A stretch of DNA of 64,000 nt from assembly GCF_000023925.1 (NCBI RefSeq), contig NC_013169.1, positions 1,798,001-1,862,000 on the forward strand, written 5' to 3'. The translations under genes were made by a program, and so were the position numbers. Positions 26,868-38,422 of the stretch are shown here, in pieces. Under the pieces are notes generated by a model, which made no database searches, was not told the DNA's origin, and worked only from the letters and a program-made list of their open reading frames with translations. This DNA comes from Kytococcus sedentarius DSM 20547 (lineage in GTDB: Bacteria > Actinomycetota > Actinomycetes > Actinomycetales > Dermatophilaceae). Each line of letters starts with the position of its first letter. Position 1 is the stretch's first letter.

Positions 26868-27836
26868 TCAGCCGCGACCGGCCGCCTGCACCACGGCGAG
26901 GGCCTGCTCCACCATGTCCGGTGCGTCGTGCTCCAGCCAGTGGATGCGCGGGTCCGGCCGGTACCAGGCACGCTGCCGCCGGGCCAGGCGCCGCGTGCCC
27001 TGCTGGGTGTCGGCGATCGCCTCGGCCTGCGTCATCTCCCCGTCGAGCTGCGCGAGCGCCTGGGCGTACCCGATGGCACGCCGCGCCGTCCGCCCAGGAC
27101 CGGCCCGCAGGCCGGCGGCGTCCAGGGCCCTCGCCTCCTCGAGCAGGCCCGCGGCCCACATCCGCTCCACCCGGGCGTCGATGCGGGGGTGCAGCACCGC
27201 ATCGTCGGCCCGCAGCCCGATGAGGACGCTCGGCACGAGGAACTCGCGCGTCGGCATCGTCGAGGAGAACGGCCGCCCGGTGAGCTCGATGACCTCCAGC
27301 GCGCGCACCACCCGTCGTCCATTCCGCGGCTCGATGCCGCCGGCGGCCCGGGGATCCAGTCGCTCCAGCTCCGCGAACAGCACCTCCACCCCCTCGGCCT
27401 CGAGGCGGGCCTCCAGGGCTGCCCGCACCGCCGGGTCCGTGGGCGGGATCTCGAGCCGGTCCAGCAGCGCCCGCACGTAGAGCCCGGTGCCGCCCACCAC
27501 CACGGGCACGTGCCCCCGCTGCCGGATGCCGGCGATGTCCTGGCGCCCCGCGGACTGGAAGCGCGCCACGGTCGCCTCCTGCGTCACGTCCAGCACGTCC
27601 AGCTGGTGGTGCGGGATCCCGCGGCGCTCGGCCACCGGCAGCTTGGCGGTGCCGATGTCCATGCCCCGGTACAGCTGCGAGGCGTCGGCATTGACCACCT
27701 CACCGGCGAGCCGCTCCGCCAGCGCCAGCCCCAGGTCCGACTTGCCGGTGGCGGTCTGCCCGACCACGGCCACGATGGGGGTAGGCCCGGCCAGCGGGTG
27801 GTCCGGGGTCGGGCGGGAGGCGGTGGCGTTTGGCAT
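26868..27836 (-). CDS. miaA: tRNA dimethylallyltransferase
   Basis: 322 residues from ATG 27836. It adds a dimethylallyl group to A37 of tRNAs reading UNN codons. The P-loop is VGQTATGKSDLGLALA (near residue 26); next come NADASQLYRGMDIGTAK, GIPHHQLDVLD, VVGGTGLYVRALLD and RRLARRQRAWYR, all MiaA signatures. Its partner miaB, which modifies the same nucleotide further, lies 13 kb away beyond the accessory block. Confidence 0.96.
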   Translation of the reverse strand: MPNATASRPTPDHPLAGPTPIVAVVGQTATGKSDLGLALAERLAGEVVNADASQLYRGMDIGTAKLPVAERRGIPHHQLDVLDVTQEATVARFQSAGRQDIAGIRQRGHVPVVVGGTGLYVRALLDRLEIPPTDPAVRAALEARLEAEGVEVLFAELERLDPRAAGGIEPRNGRRVVRALEVIELTGRPFSSTMPTREFLVPSVLIGLRADDAVLHPRIDARVERMWAAGLLEEARALDAAGLRAGPGRTARRAIGYAQALAQLDGEMTQAEAIADTQQGTRRLARRQRAWYRPDPRIHWLEHDAPDMVEQALAVVQAAGRG

Positions 27837-27899
27837 CGGGCCCATTCTCCCGCACCAACGCGCCCCCGCAGCCCTCGCTCCCCCGCCTACGCTGAGCCC

Positions 27900-28733
27900 A
27901 TGACCACCCAGCACATCGAGTTCCACGTCGTCGCCGACTCCACCGGCGACACCGCGGCCCGGGTGGCGCGCGCCACCGCGGCGCAGTTCCCCGACATCGA
28001 GACCCACATCGTGCGCCACCCGCGCATCACCACCGAGGACACGCTGCGCTCGGTGATGGGCCGCATCGAGAACGACGCCCACCAGGTGGTGGTGTTCTCC
28101 ACCATCGTCGACGACCGCCTGCACGCCCTGGTGCACGAGCTCGCCCAGCAGGCCCACCTCGAGCACGTGGACATGCTGGGCCCGGCCCTCGAGGCGGTGG
28201 AGCGGGTCGCCGACCGGCAGGCCGAGCACAAGGTGCGCCCGGTGGGCATCAGCGCGGACTACTTCACCCGCATCGCGGCGATGGAGTACGCCGTGGCCAA
28301 CGACGACGGAAACATGGGGCAGACGCTCGACCAGGCCGACATCGTGCTCATCGGCGTCTCCCGGTCAGGCAAGACGCCGCTGTCGATGTACCTGGGCTAC
28401 CTGGGCTACAAGACCGCCAACATCCCGCTGGTCAACGGCATCGAGCCGCCCGCGGAGCTGTTCGACGTGCCGCGCTGGAAGGTGGTGGGCCTGGTGATCG
28501 ACCCGGAGCGGCTCCAGGACATCCGCTCGCGGCGCGTGAGGTCCCTCGGCGGCCGGCAGGGGCGCGACGGCTACGCCGACCTGATGAAGATCTACGAGGA
28601 GCTCGACCACGCCGACCAGATCTTCCGCCGCGTGGGGTGCCCCACCATCAACACCACCGAGCTGGCCCTCGAGGAGTCCGCCGGACGCGTCATTGAACTG
28701 GTGGAGAACCGGCGCGCTACTCTTCGCGGGTGA
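27900..28733 (+). CDS. Pyruvate, phosphate dikinase regulatory protein (bifunctional kinase/pyrophosphorylase)
   Basis: 277 residues, DUF299 family. The N-terminus (FHVVADSTGDTAARVARA) and the P-loop GVSRSGKTPLSMYLG (near 155) are typical; the C-terminus has GCPTINTTELALEESAGRV. The family inactivates PPDK by ADP-dependent phosphorylation of a threonine and reactivates it by Pi-dependent phosphorolysis. The target gene ppdK begins 58 bases downstream on the same strand, which makes the assignment firm over the alternative PEP synthase regulator. Confidence 0.94.
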   Translation: MTTQHIEFHVVADSTGDTAARVARATAAQFPDIETHIVRHPRITTEDTLRSVMGRIENDAHQVVVFSTIVDDRLHALVHELAQQAHLEHVDMLGPALEAVERVADRQAEHKVRPVGISADYFTRIAAMEYAVANDDGNMGQTLDQADIVLIGVSRSGKTPLSMYLGYLGYKTANIPLVNGIEPPAELFDVPRWKVVGLVIDPERLQDIRSRRVRSLGGRQGRDGYADLMKIYEELDHADQIFRRVGCPTINTTELALEESAGRVIELVENRRATLRG

Positions 28734-28791
28734 CCGCGCCCCGGGTGCGGCACGTTGCCTGCGCCACAACGACGTGACCTGGAGGATCCGC

Positions 28792-31452
<2,661 letters not shown>

Positions 31453-31473
31453 GCCTCCGGCGCGTGTGAGCGC

Positions 31474-31516
31474 CGCCGCAGGGCGGCCCCGGGATCTCCG
31501 GGGCCGCCCTGCGGCG
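31474..31516 (+). terminator. Terminator of ppdK, 19-bp perfect stem
   Basis: A perfect inverted repeat lies 21 bases after the ppdK stop, arms 31474-31492 and 31498-31516, with a 5-base loop (GATCT). It is GC-rich, starting CGCCGCAGGG. It can also act for the convergent SMP-30 gene. Confidence 0.9.
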
Positions 31517-31561
31517 TCTCCCGGCTCGGGGAAGCTCGACCGGGCCGGGTGACCGCTGGGT

Positions 31562-32404
31562 TCAGCCGGCGAACGCCCGCACCGGTAGACCCCTCACCCC
31601 GGGCTGCACCGTGAACAGCGAACCGGCCAGCTGGTCGTCGTCGTCCTCGGCCATCCCCTCCCGCGAGGTGGTGATGAACAGCGTCGCCAGGTCGTCCCCG
31701 CCGAACGTGCAGGCGGTCACCAACGGGGTGGGCAGCTCGACCACCTGCTCGAGGGTCCCCTCCGGGCTGTAGCAGTGCACGGCGCTGCCGCGGTGCATCG
31801 CCGTCCAGATGTTGCCCTCGGCGTCCACCGTCAGCCCGTCGGGCCGGCCGTCGGGCCCGGTGTCCACCAGGGTGCGCCGGTTCACCAGACCGGCCTCCGG
31901 GGCGTGGTCGAAGACGTCGATCCGCTGCTCGTGGGTGTCGTTGTAGTAGGCCAGCCGCCCGTCCGGGCTGTGGTCCAGGCCGTTGGAGATGGTCACCTCC
32001 GGCAGCACCGTGGTCACCGTGCCGTCGGGCGCCAAGCGGTACAAGCTCGCCGCGCCCGGGGTGCGGTCGTACGGCATCGAGCCGCAGTAGAAGTGCCCCT
32101 CGGGGTCCACCGCCCCCTCGTTCATGCGCAGGTTCGCGTCCTGCCAGAGCTCGATGCGGCGCAGCGCACCGTCGGCGTCCTCCAGGGCGAACCCCCGCTC
32201 GATGCCGTACACCAGCCCCCCGTTCGTGCGGGGGCGTACGCAGGCCACCACGCTGTCGACGTGCCGGCGGTCGATGCGGTCGCCGCGCAGGGTGAGCACG
32301 TCCCCATCGAGCATGTCCACCCAAGTCAGTCCCCCGTGGTCGGGCAGCCACACCGGTCCTTCCCCGTGGTAAGCGACCCGGTCGGTGAGGCGTTCAGCGC
32401 GCAT
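31562..32404 (-). CDS. SMP-30/gluconolactonase family protein
   Basis: 280 residues from ATG 32404. A six-bladed beta-propeller hydrolase, typically a sugar lactonase. Expected divalent-metal ligands are present: Glu in AYHGEGPVWLPD, Asn in ISNGLDHSPDG and Asp in RPDGLTVDAEG. The N-terminus (MRAERLTDRVAYHGEGP) fits the family. No sugar pathway genes are adjacent, so the substrate is open. Convergent with ppdK. Confidence 0.88.
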   Translation of the reverse strand: MRAERLTDRVAYHGEGPVWLPDHGGLTWVDMLDGDVLTLRGDRIDRRHVDSVVACVRPRTNGGLVYGIERGFALEDADGALRRIELWQDANLRMNEGAVDPEGHFYCGSMPYDRTPGAASLYRLAPDGTVTTVLPEVTISNGLDHSPDGRLAYYNDTHEQRIDVFDHAPEAGLVNRRTLVDTGPDGRPDGLTVDAEGNIWTAMHRGSAVHCYSPEGTLEQVVELPTPLVTACTFGGDDLATLFITTSREGMAEDDDDQLAGSLFTVQPGVRGLPVRAFAG

Positions 32405-32743
32405 GGTGCTCCCTCGCTGGTGGTGTCCCTGGAGCCCCAGACTCAACCACCGCCCCAGCGGCGCGCAACCGGGCCGGCGTTCACCCGGCCGATCGGGCGT
32501 GCCCCTCCGGCGCTGCGTCCACCCTGGCGCCGACGCGGGAGCCGGAGGCTGGACCGTCTCCGAATGGGGGACCGCTGCTCACGGGGCTCCTGGGGGCCGG
32601 CCGGGTGCGGCGTGAGCCCCCCCCCGCGACGACGTTGTCAGGCTGAACCGACAACCCCGTGGGGAAGTAAAAGTAGTGCCGTCTTGATCGGCTAGTTTCT
32701 GCGGTTCTCAATCTATTGAGGTGATCAAGTAGGCGTGGAGTGG
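32405..32743. other. Non-coding gap, candidate left edge of an accessory block
   Basis: No credible gene. The first 200 bases are GC-rich like the backbone. From about 32640 the sequence turns AT-richer (AAGTAAAAGTAGTGC, TTCTCAATCTATTGAGG) up to the response regulator stop. An inverted repeat GTTGTC / GACAAC lies at 32635-32657. The composition change suggests the junction of the transferred block lies near 32630-32740. Confidence 0.4.
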
Positions 32744-33379
32744 TCACTGGCGGAGATACGTCAAAACGGCTTGCACGCGTTTGTGGGAGGCCTCGTCGGT
32801 GTCCAGGTCGAGCTTGGCGAAGATGCGGTTGATGTGCTTGGCGATCGCCGCATCGCTGACCACGAGTGCCCGGGCGATGGCGGTGTTGGTCTTGCCTTCG
32901 GCCATGAGTGCGAGGACGTCGATCTCGCGGGGCGTGAGGGCGTCCAGGCGGGATCGGCGGCGCAGCAGTTCGCGGACGACTTGGGGGTCGATGACTTGGC
33001 CACCGTCGGCGATGGTGTCGAGCGCGGTAAAGAACTCCTCGACGTTGCCGACGCGGTCTTTGAGGAGGTAGCCGATCCCGCCGTCGCCGGTGGTGAGCAG
33101 CTCGGCGGCGGCGCGTCGGGAGACGATCTGGGAGAGCACGAGGATCGGTTCGGCCCGGTTGATGAGCCGGAGTGCGCGTGCGGCCTGGATGCCTTCGTCG
33201 GTGTACGTCGGCGGCATCCGCACATCGATGATCGACACATCGGGAGCATGGGCGCGGACGGCGTCGAGGAGGTCCTCCCCGTTCTCGACAGCGGCGACGA
33301 CATCATGGCCGGCCGTGTGCAGCAGACTCTTCAGTCCTTCGCGTATGAGTGCGGCGTCTTCGGCGATCACGATGCGCAT
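32744..33379 (-). CDS. NarL/LuxR-type response regulator
   Basis: 211 residues. The receiver domain has the acidic pair near the start (AEDAA), the phosphorylated Asp in IIDVRMP (near 52) and the conserved Lys in YLLKDRV. The C-terminal LuxR helix-turn-helix has LTPREIDVLALMAEGKTN and IAKHINRIFAKL. Its start overlaps the end of the histidine kinase gene by 13 bases, so the two form a pair. It probably controls the ABC transporter encoded upstream in the same operon. Confidence 0.93.
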   Translation of the reverse strand: MRIVIAEDAALIREGLKSLLHTAGHDVVAAVENGEDLLDAVRAHAPDVSIIDVRMPPTYTDEGIQAARALRLINRAEPILVLSQIVSRRAAAELLTTGDGGIGYLLKDRVGNVEEFFTALDTIADGGQVIDPQVVRELLRRRSRLDALTPREIDVLALMAEGKTNTAIARALVVSDAAIAKHINRIFAKLDLDTDEASHKRVQAVLTYLRQ

Positions 33380-34626
33380 GGGACCTCCAAACTGATGCGG
33401 GTCGGGCCGCCGACCGGGCTGACGAGGTGGACCCGGCCGCCGAGCGTCTCGATGCGGTCGATTACGCCGAGCAGGCCGGTGCCGTCCGGATCCGCGCCGC
33501 CTGCTCCGTCGTCTTCGACGGTCACGAAGATGCGACCTTCCTCGGTTTGGTGGCCGAGGAGGCGAACGTTGGTCGCGCGGGCGTGTTTGAGCACGTTGGT
33601 GAACAGTTCGCTGGTCGCGAAGTAGACCCCGACTTGCACGTCGGTCGGGAGTTCGGAGGGGAGGTCGATGGTGACCGTCGTGGTGATGCCTGCGGTCTCC
33701 GTGCTGGCGGCGAGGTCGTCGAGGGCACCGGTCAGGTCGTTCTCGCGCAGCGCGGCGGGGAAGATGTCGTGCACGATCTGGCGGAGCTCCTCGACGGCGC
33801 GGCGGGCGTCGTGGCCGGCCTGGTCGATGAGGTCGGTGACGTCGTGGCCGCGGTCGTGCTGGTAGCGCATCGTTCCGAGTGTCATCACGAGCGCGGTGAG
33901 GCGCTGCTGGGCTCCGTCGTGGAGGTCGCGTTCGATCCTGCGGCGTTCGGCGTCGAACGCGTCGGTGACGCGGGCACGGGAGCGGGTGAGCCCTTCGACC
34001 TGAGCGGACAGCTCTGGGGCGGGTTCGGTGATCAGCATCCGGGCGAGGTAGCGCTGCCCCTCCGCGAGGAGGGTGACGGCGTAGAGGCCGGCGATCAGGA
34101 GAACGAGGCCGAGCACGCAGAGCAGAACCTGAGCGAGAGGGTCACGCTGGATCGCGGTCGTGCCCGGGTCGACGGTCGCCGGATCCACTCCCAAGATGCT
34201 GAACACGACCAGGAGCCCACTGGACGTGGCGAGCATGCCCGGCATCAGCAGCCCCAACGTCAGGACGGCGAAGTTCAGCACCGACAGCGGGACCAGGAGC
34301 GCACCGTGCAGCAGTTCGGTCCAGCTGATCCGCTCCCTCGCCCGCACACGGATCCACGCCGCCAGCCCTGCCCGCGGGCCCGGGACGTGCGGGTTCGGGA
34401 TCGGTGCGAGATCGAGCAACCTGAGCCGGTGCCGTTCGAGGTGCCCGAGCGGCACACCGGCAAAGGTCAGCAGCGGCCAGCAACTCACGAGCCAGACCGC
34501 GGCGACCAGCGGGGTGCTGAGCAGAAAGGCGAGGCACCGCCACGGCCAAGACGTGAACAGCAGGCGGCCCGGATGGCGGCGCAGCGCGACACCGGGGGTC
34601 GTGACTCTCGGCTGCCTGTCTCGCAT
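33367..34626 (-). CDS. Sensor histidine kinase (HisKA_3 type)
   Basis: 419 residues from ATG 34626 (ATG 34635 is possible). Four or five membrane helices occupy the N-terminal 220 residues, and there is no large extracellular domain, as in sensors that monitor a partner transporter. The dimerisation/phosphoacceptor box is ERRRIERDLHDGAQQRL; the ATPase domain has SELFTNVLKHA, VEDDGAGG and GTGLLGVIDRI. Pairs with the overlapping NarL-type regulator. Confidence 0.92.
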   Translation of the reverse strand: MRDRQPRVTTPGVALRRHPGRLLFTSWPWRCLAFLLSTPLVAAVWLVSCWPLLTFAGVPLGHLERHRLRLLDLAPIPNPHVPGPRAGLAAWIRVRARERISWTELLHGALLVPLSVLNFAVLTLGLLMPGMLATSSGLLVVFSILGVDPATVDPGTTAIQRDPLAQVLLCVLGLVLLIAGLYAVTLLAEGQRYLARMLITEPAPELSAQVEGLTRSRARVTDAFDAERRRIERDLHDGAQQRLTALVMTLGTMRYQHDRGHDVTDLIDQAGHDARRAVEELRQIVHDIFPAALRENDLTGALDDLAASTETAGITTTVTIDLPSELPTDVQVGVYFATSELFTNVLKHARATNVRLLGHQTEEGRIFVTVEDDGAGGADPDGTGLLGVIDRIETLGGRVHLVSPVGGPTRISLEVPCAS

Positions 34627-34688
34627 GCCTCCCATTGTCGCGGGCGCTCCTGGAGCTTCCCGCTGGCGCACGCTCAGCCCCGTCTTCG

Positions 34689-36074
34689 TCATGCCGCCCG
34701 CAGCCCCACCGCGACATCGGCGCGCAACGAGGCCCGAGCAGGCCACCACTGCACGAGGAAGAGCACCAGCCACGCCAGAACGAACCCGAGAACCAGGGTC
34801 ATCCACGGCACAGAGACGATCGGATGACCGGCGTAAGCGGCCGAGCTGATGGCCGTCGTCGCCACGGTGATGACGATCGGGACGAGCGCGAGCACGGTGC
34901 CGGTCAGCGCGAGGAGGCACGACTGCCAGACGTACCAGAGGGTGATGCGGCGGCTGGGCATCCCGGCGATCCGCAGCAGCGAGTGCTCGCGTTCGAGATC
35001 ACGCGAGGCGAGCGAGACGACCGCGGCAGAGGTGACTAGGAGGACGAAGGAGATCAGCGCGGCCATGATGAGCGTGTCGGCGAGGTTCGTCTCCACCGAG
35101 CTGTCGAAGGACCTGACCACGGCTGCCGCTGACTCGACGGAGGTGAGGATGACGCCCACACCGCCGATGCCCGCCGCCAGTGGGGCGATGGTGTTCGCAC
35201 TCGTCCCCGCCCGCTCGACGGCGGCCTTGCCCGCCAGTAGCCCCGTGACGCTGCCCACGGCCCCGGCCAGGTGGCCCAGACCCGCGAGCGCGACGGGAAT
35301 GAGGAGCGGGCCGACGACGTAGATGAACAGCACCGCCGAGATGCCGGCGTTCATGGCGAGGTTGAACATCACCGCCACACCGGCCTCGGATCGGCCCATG
35401 ACGGCCGCGGCGACCACCATCGCCAGCGAGGACACGAGCAGGATCACTGCGAGTGGTGCCCGCCACCACCAGCCCTTCCGGCGACGGCCGGGAACGGCAC
35501 GGAAGACCTCGATCGCCTGCGTCCGCGACGCTCGATGCGCCGGCCCGAACGCCCCGAGCATGCAGGTGGCCACCCCCAGGAGCAGGGACACGAGCCAGGC
35601 GAGGATCGACGGCGGCAGGATCGGGGCGTCGAAGCCCGGCGCGGCCATCTGGTTGAATGCCGGGACGACGAGATAGCTCAGGCCGAGCGCGAGGACCGAT
35701 CCGGGCACGGCACCGATGCACGCCGCCGTCGCGACCAGCGCCCAGATGCTGCGCCTGACATCGTTCGGCGTGGCCCCCACAAGACGCCACTGGGAGAACG
35801 TGCGCCGAGTGGACTCCACGGTCGCGATGCCGACGACCGTCAGCGAGAACAGCGCGAGGGCGGCGACGAGCAGGTAGATCGTTTCGGACACGATCGTGAA
35901 CTCGGTGATCGCATGGCCCTGCGCCGAGACTGCGGCGATGAAGCGGGCGTCGTGGGTCCAGGCGAACTGCGCGGTGCACAACCCGACCAGCATGGTCACG
36001 CCGGCGACCGTGGCGATCGCCGGCCACCAGCTGCCGAGATCGGACAGAAGGATGCGACGAGCGTACTTGTGCAT
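34689..36074 (-). CDS. FtsX/MacB-type ABC transporter permease
   Basis: 461 residues with about ten hydrophobic segments, arranged as two FtsX-like domains. The N-terminus MHKYARRILLSDLGSWW leads directly into a membrane helix. It begins 1 base after the ATPase gene ends, so the two are coupled. Permeases of this class export peptides or lipids or act as mechanotransmitters, often in antimicrobial peptide resistance when paired with a two-component system, as here. Confidence 0.85.
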   Translation of the reverse strand: MHKYARRILLSDLGSWWPAIATVAGVTMLVGLCTAQFAWTHDARFIAAVSAQGHAITEFTIVSETIYLLVAALALFSLTVVGIATVESTRRTFSQWRLVGATPNDVRRSIWALVATAACIGAVPGSVLALGLSYLVVPAFNQMAAPGFDAPILPPSILAWLVSLLLGVATCMLGAFGPAHRASRTQAIEVFRAVPGRRRKGWWWRAPLAVILLVSSLAMVVAAAVMGRSEAGVAVMFNLAMNAGISAVLFIYVVGPLLIPVALAGLGHLAGAVGSVTGLLAGKAAVERAGTSANTIAPLAAGIGGVGVILTSVESAAAVVRSFDSSVETNLADTLIMAALISFVLLVTSAAVVSLASRDLEREHSLLRIAGMPSRRITLWYVWQSCLLALTGTVLALVPIVITVATTAISSAAYAGHPIVSVPWMTLVLGFVLAWLVLFLVQWWPARASLRADVAVGLRAA

Positions 36075-36075
36075 G

Positions 36076-36828
36076 TCACCTGCCTCCGAGCCGTGCCATG
36101 GTGTGGAGGATCTCGTCCACGCCGAGCCGCCCGGTGACATGGGCGATCATCCCGTCGCGCATGAACACGATCCGATCGGCCAACGCGGCGGACTCGACGT
36201 CGTGGGTGACCATCACGACCGAGCAGTCCTGGGTGGCCAGCTCACGCAAGACCCGCAGCACGATACCGGTATTGGCGGTGTCGAGCGCGCCGGTGGGCTC
36301 ATCGGCGAAGATCACCGACGGCCGCATCAGGATCGCCCGGCATAGAGCCGCCCGCTGCTGCTCACCCCCGGACAGCGTGCTCACCCGCGCCGAACGCTTC
36401 TCCGTCAGACCGAACCGGGCGAGGATGTCCGTCACCGCGTCGGCATCGATTCTCCGCTTGGCCAAGGCATGAGGGAGCCGGACGTTCTCCTCCACGGTGA
36501 GGTAGCCGATGAGGTTGTACTGCTGGAACACGAAACTCGCCGTCCCACGAAGGAACCGGGTGCGCTTCTCGTCGCCGAGCGAGTACAGATCCGTTCCGTT
36601 GACCCAGACCTGCCCCTGGTCCGGCTTGTCGAGGCCGCTGAGGCAATACAGCAAGGATGTCTTGCCCGCACCGCTGGGGCCGACCACGGCGGTGAGTCCA
36701 CCACCGCTCAGGTCCAGAGAGACACCCCGAAGGATGGGAGGCTGCCCGACGCTGCCGGGGGGGATCTTGACGATCTGCTCGGCGTGAATCGTCGACGCAG
36801 GAGGGGCCGGTGCCTGATGAAGAACCAT
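36076..36828 (-). CDS. ABC transporter ATP-binding protein (LolD/MacB-like)
   Basis: 250 residues. Walker A VGPSGAGKTSLLYCL (near 50), the Q-loop in FVFQQYNLIGYLTVEENV, signature LSGGEQQRAALCRA, Walker B VIFADEPTGALD, and the switch His in VMVTHDVESAAL. All catalytic parts are intact. First gene of a four-gene operon: ATPase, permease, histidine kinase, response regulator. A perfect inverted repeat lies 58 bases upstream. Confidence 0.94.
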   Translation of the reverse strand: MVLHQAPAPPASTIHAEQIVKIPPGSVGQPPILRGVSLDLSGGGLTAVVGPSGAGKTSLLYCLSGLDKPDQGQVWVNGTDLYSLGDEKRTRFLRGTASFVFQQYNLIGYLTVEENVRLPHALAKRRIDADAVTDILARFGLTEKRSARVSTLSGGEQQRAALCRAILMRPSVIFADEPTGALDTANTGIVLRVLRELATQDCSVVMVTHDVESAALADRIVFMRDGMIAHVTGRLGVDEILHTMARLGGR

Positions 36829-36885
36829 ACGTCCATCTCACGCCGCAAGCGCCCCTCCGTCGATGACGCTGCCACCCCAATCGGA

Positions 36886-36903
36886 GGTAACCCCAGCGTT
36901 ACC
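36886..36903. promoter_or_regulatory. Candidate operator upstream of the ABC/two-component operon
   Basis: GGTAAC, 6 bases, GTTACC form a perfect inverted repeat. It stands 58-75 bases before the ATPase start, just before the IS256 element's left end. It is a plausible binding site for the response regulator. Confidence 0.4.
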
Positions 36904-36920
36904 CCTCACCGCCCAAGTTG

Positions 36921-38332
36921 AGTCCCGCATAGTGGTGTAGCGCGGTGGCCCCGTGATCGTCCCGGACATGGACGCGGTCACCGTGTGATCCTTCGAGTCA
37001 ACCTTCCACAGAATCCTCGAACGGAGTCATCACGATGACCGCACCCCACATTGTGGACCCTGCCGGCCTGCTGGGCGAAGCCCTGGCCGAGGCGTCCCCG
37101 GACTTGATGCGCCACCTGCTGCAGGAAGTGATCAACGCCCTGCTGTCGGCAGACGCCGACGCGGTGGTCGGCGCCGAGTACGGCCGCCCCAGCCAGACCC
37201 GCACCGCCCAACGCAACGGGTACCGCCACCGGGACCTGGACACCCGGGTCGGCACGATCGACGTGGCCGTCCCGAAGCTCCGCACCGGGACCTACTTCCC
37301 CCAGTGGCTCCTGGAGCGCCGCAAGCGGGCCGAGTCGGCCCTGATCACCGTCGTGGCCGACTGCTACCTCGCCGGAGTGAGCACTCGACGGATGGACAAA
37401 CTGGTCAAGACACTGGGGATCGACAGCCTGTCGAAGTCGCAGGTCTCCCGAATGGCCGCCGAGCTCGACGAGCACGTCGAGGAGTTCCGCCACCGCCCCC
37501 TGGACACCGCCGGCCCCTGGACCTTCATATCGGCTGACGCGCTGACGATGAAGGTCCGTGAAGGCGGCAGAGTCATCAACACCGTCGCTCTGATCGCCAC
37601 CGGTGTGAACAACGACGGTCGCCGGGAGGTCCTGGGCCTTCGCGTGGCCACCGGGGAGACCCACTCGGCGTGGAACGAGTTCTTCGCCGATCTCGTCGCC
37701 CGCGGCCTGACCGGTGTCCAGCTGGTCACCTCTGATGCCCACGTCGGTCTGGTCGAGGCGCTGCGGGCGAACCTGCCCGGCGCTACCTGGCAGCGATGCC
37801 GCACCCACTACGCCGCCAACCTCATGGCCACCTGCCCCAAGAGCATGTGGCCGGCGGTCAAGGCCATGCTGCATAGCGTGTACGACCAGCCCGACGCCCC
37901 CGCAGTCGAGGCCCAGTTCGACCGACTGCTGGACTACGTCGCCGAGAAGCTCCCGGACGTGCACGACCACCTGGACGCTGCCCGGGCAGACATCCTGGCC
38001 TTCACCGCCTTCCCCAAGGACGTGTGGTCCCAGATCTGGTCGAACAACCCCGCCGAACGGCTCAACCGGGAGATCCGCCGCCGCACCGACAGCGTGGGGA
38101 TCTTTCCCAACCGGGCCGCCGTTGTCCGCCTCGTCGGAGCCGTCCTGGCCGAACAAACCGACGAATGGGCCGAGGGCCGCCGCTACATGGGCCTGGACCT
38201 CCTGGCCCGCTGCCGCCTGCACCTCGTCACCACCCCCGAGGAGACCACCACGACCACCACCCTGCCCGCCCTCACCGCCTAAACCACCAACCCCACGACC
38301 CGAAGGATGCCGCTACACCACTCCACGGGACT
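36921..38332 (+). mobile_element. IS256-family insertion sequence
   Basis: About 1.4 kb. Terminal inverted repeats contain AGTCCCG, three variable bases and AGTGGTGTAGCG at the left (36921-36942), and the complement at 38311-38332. One intact transposase gene fills it. I found no convincing 8-bp direct repeat at the two ends, so the insertion is old or one flank was rearranged. It separates the ABC operon from the ArsR/MFS pair. Confidence 0.85.
37035..38282 (+). CDS. IS256-family transposase
   Basis: 415 residues, intact. Family features: NALLSADADAVVGAEYGRPS, RNGYRHRDLDTRVGTIDVAVPKLR, DKLVKTLGIDSLSKSQVS, an acidic residue in TFISADALTMKVRE, LVTSDAHVGLVEAL, and WRRCRTHY-like WQRCRTHYAANLM near 255. 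The C-terminal SNNPAERLNREIRRRTDSVGIFPN supplies the last acidic residue of the DDE triad. It cuts and pastes or copies the IS256 element. Full length suggests it may still be active. Confidence 0.95.
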   Translation: MTAPHIVDPAGLLGEALAEASPDLMRHLLQEVINALLSADADAVVGAEYGRPSQTRTAQRNGYRHRDLDTRVGTIDVAVPKLRTGTYFPQWLLERRKRAESALITVVADCYLAGVSTRRMDKLVKTLGIDSLSKSQVSRMAAELDEHVEEFRHRPLDTAGPWTFISADALTMKVREGGRVINTVALIATGVNNDGRREVLGLRVATGETHSAWNEFFADLVARGLTGVQLVTSDAHVGLVEALRANLPGATWQRCRTHYAANLMATCPKSMWPAVKAMLHSVYDQPDAPAVEAQFDRLLDYVAEKLPDVHDHLDAARADILAFTAFPKDVWSQIWSNNPAERLNREIRRRTDSVGIFPNRAAVVRLVGAVLAEQTDEWAEGRRYMGLDLLARCRLHLVTTPEETTTTTTLPALTA

Positions 38333-38422
38333 TGACCACCGCCCACGCCAGCCAAGCGGCACCACATGCAAGCGAGAACGCCGTCCGGTCGTGAACGTAG
38401 CGGCATCTCCTTGGGCATGGTT

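Noticed and set aside
38333-38422. Possible IS5-type transposase tail (DRTAFSLACGAAWLAW on the minus strand)
   Set aside because: Too short and without any catalytic motif; cannot be told from chance.
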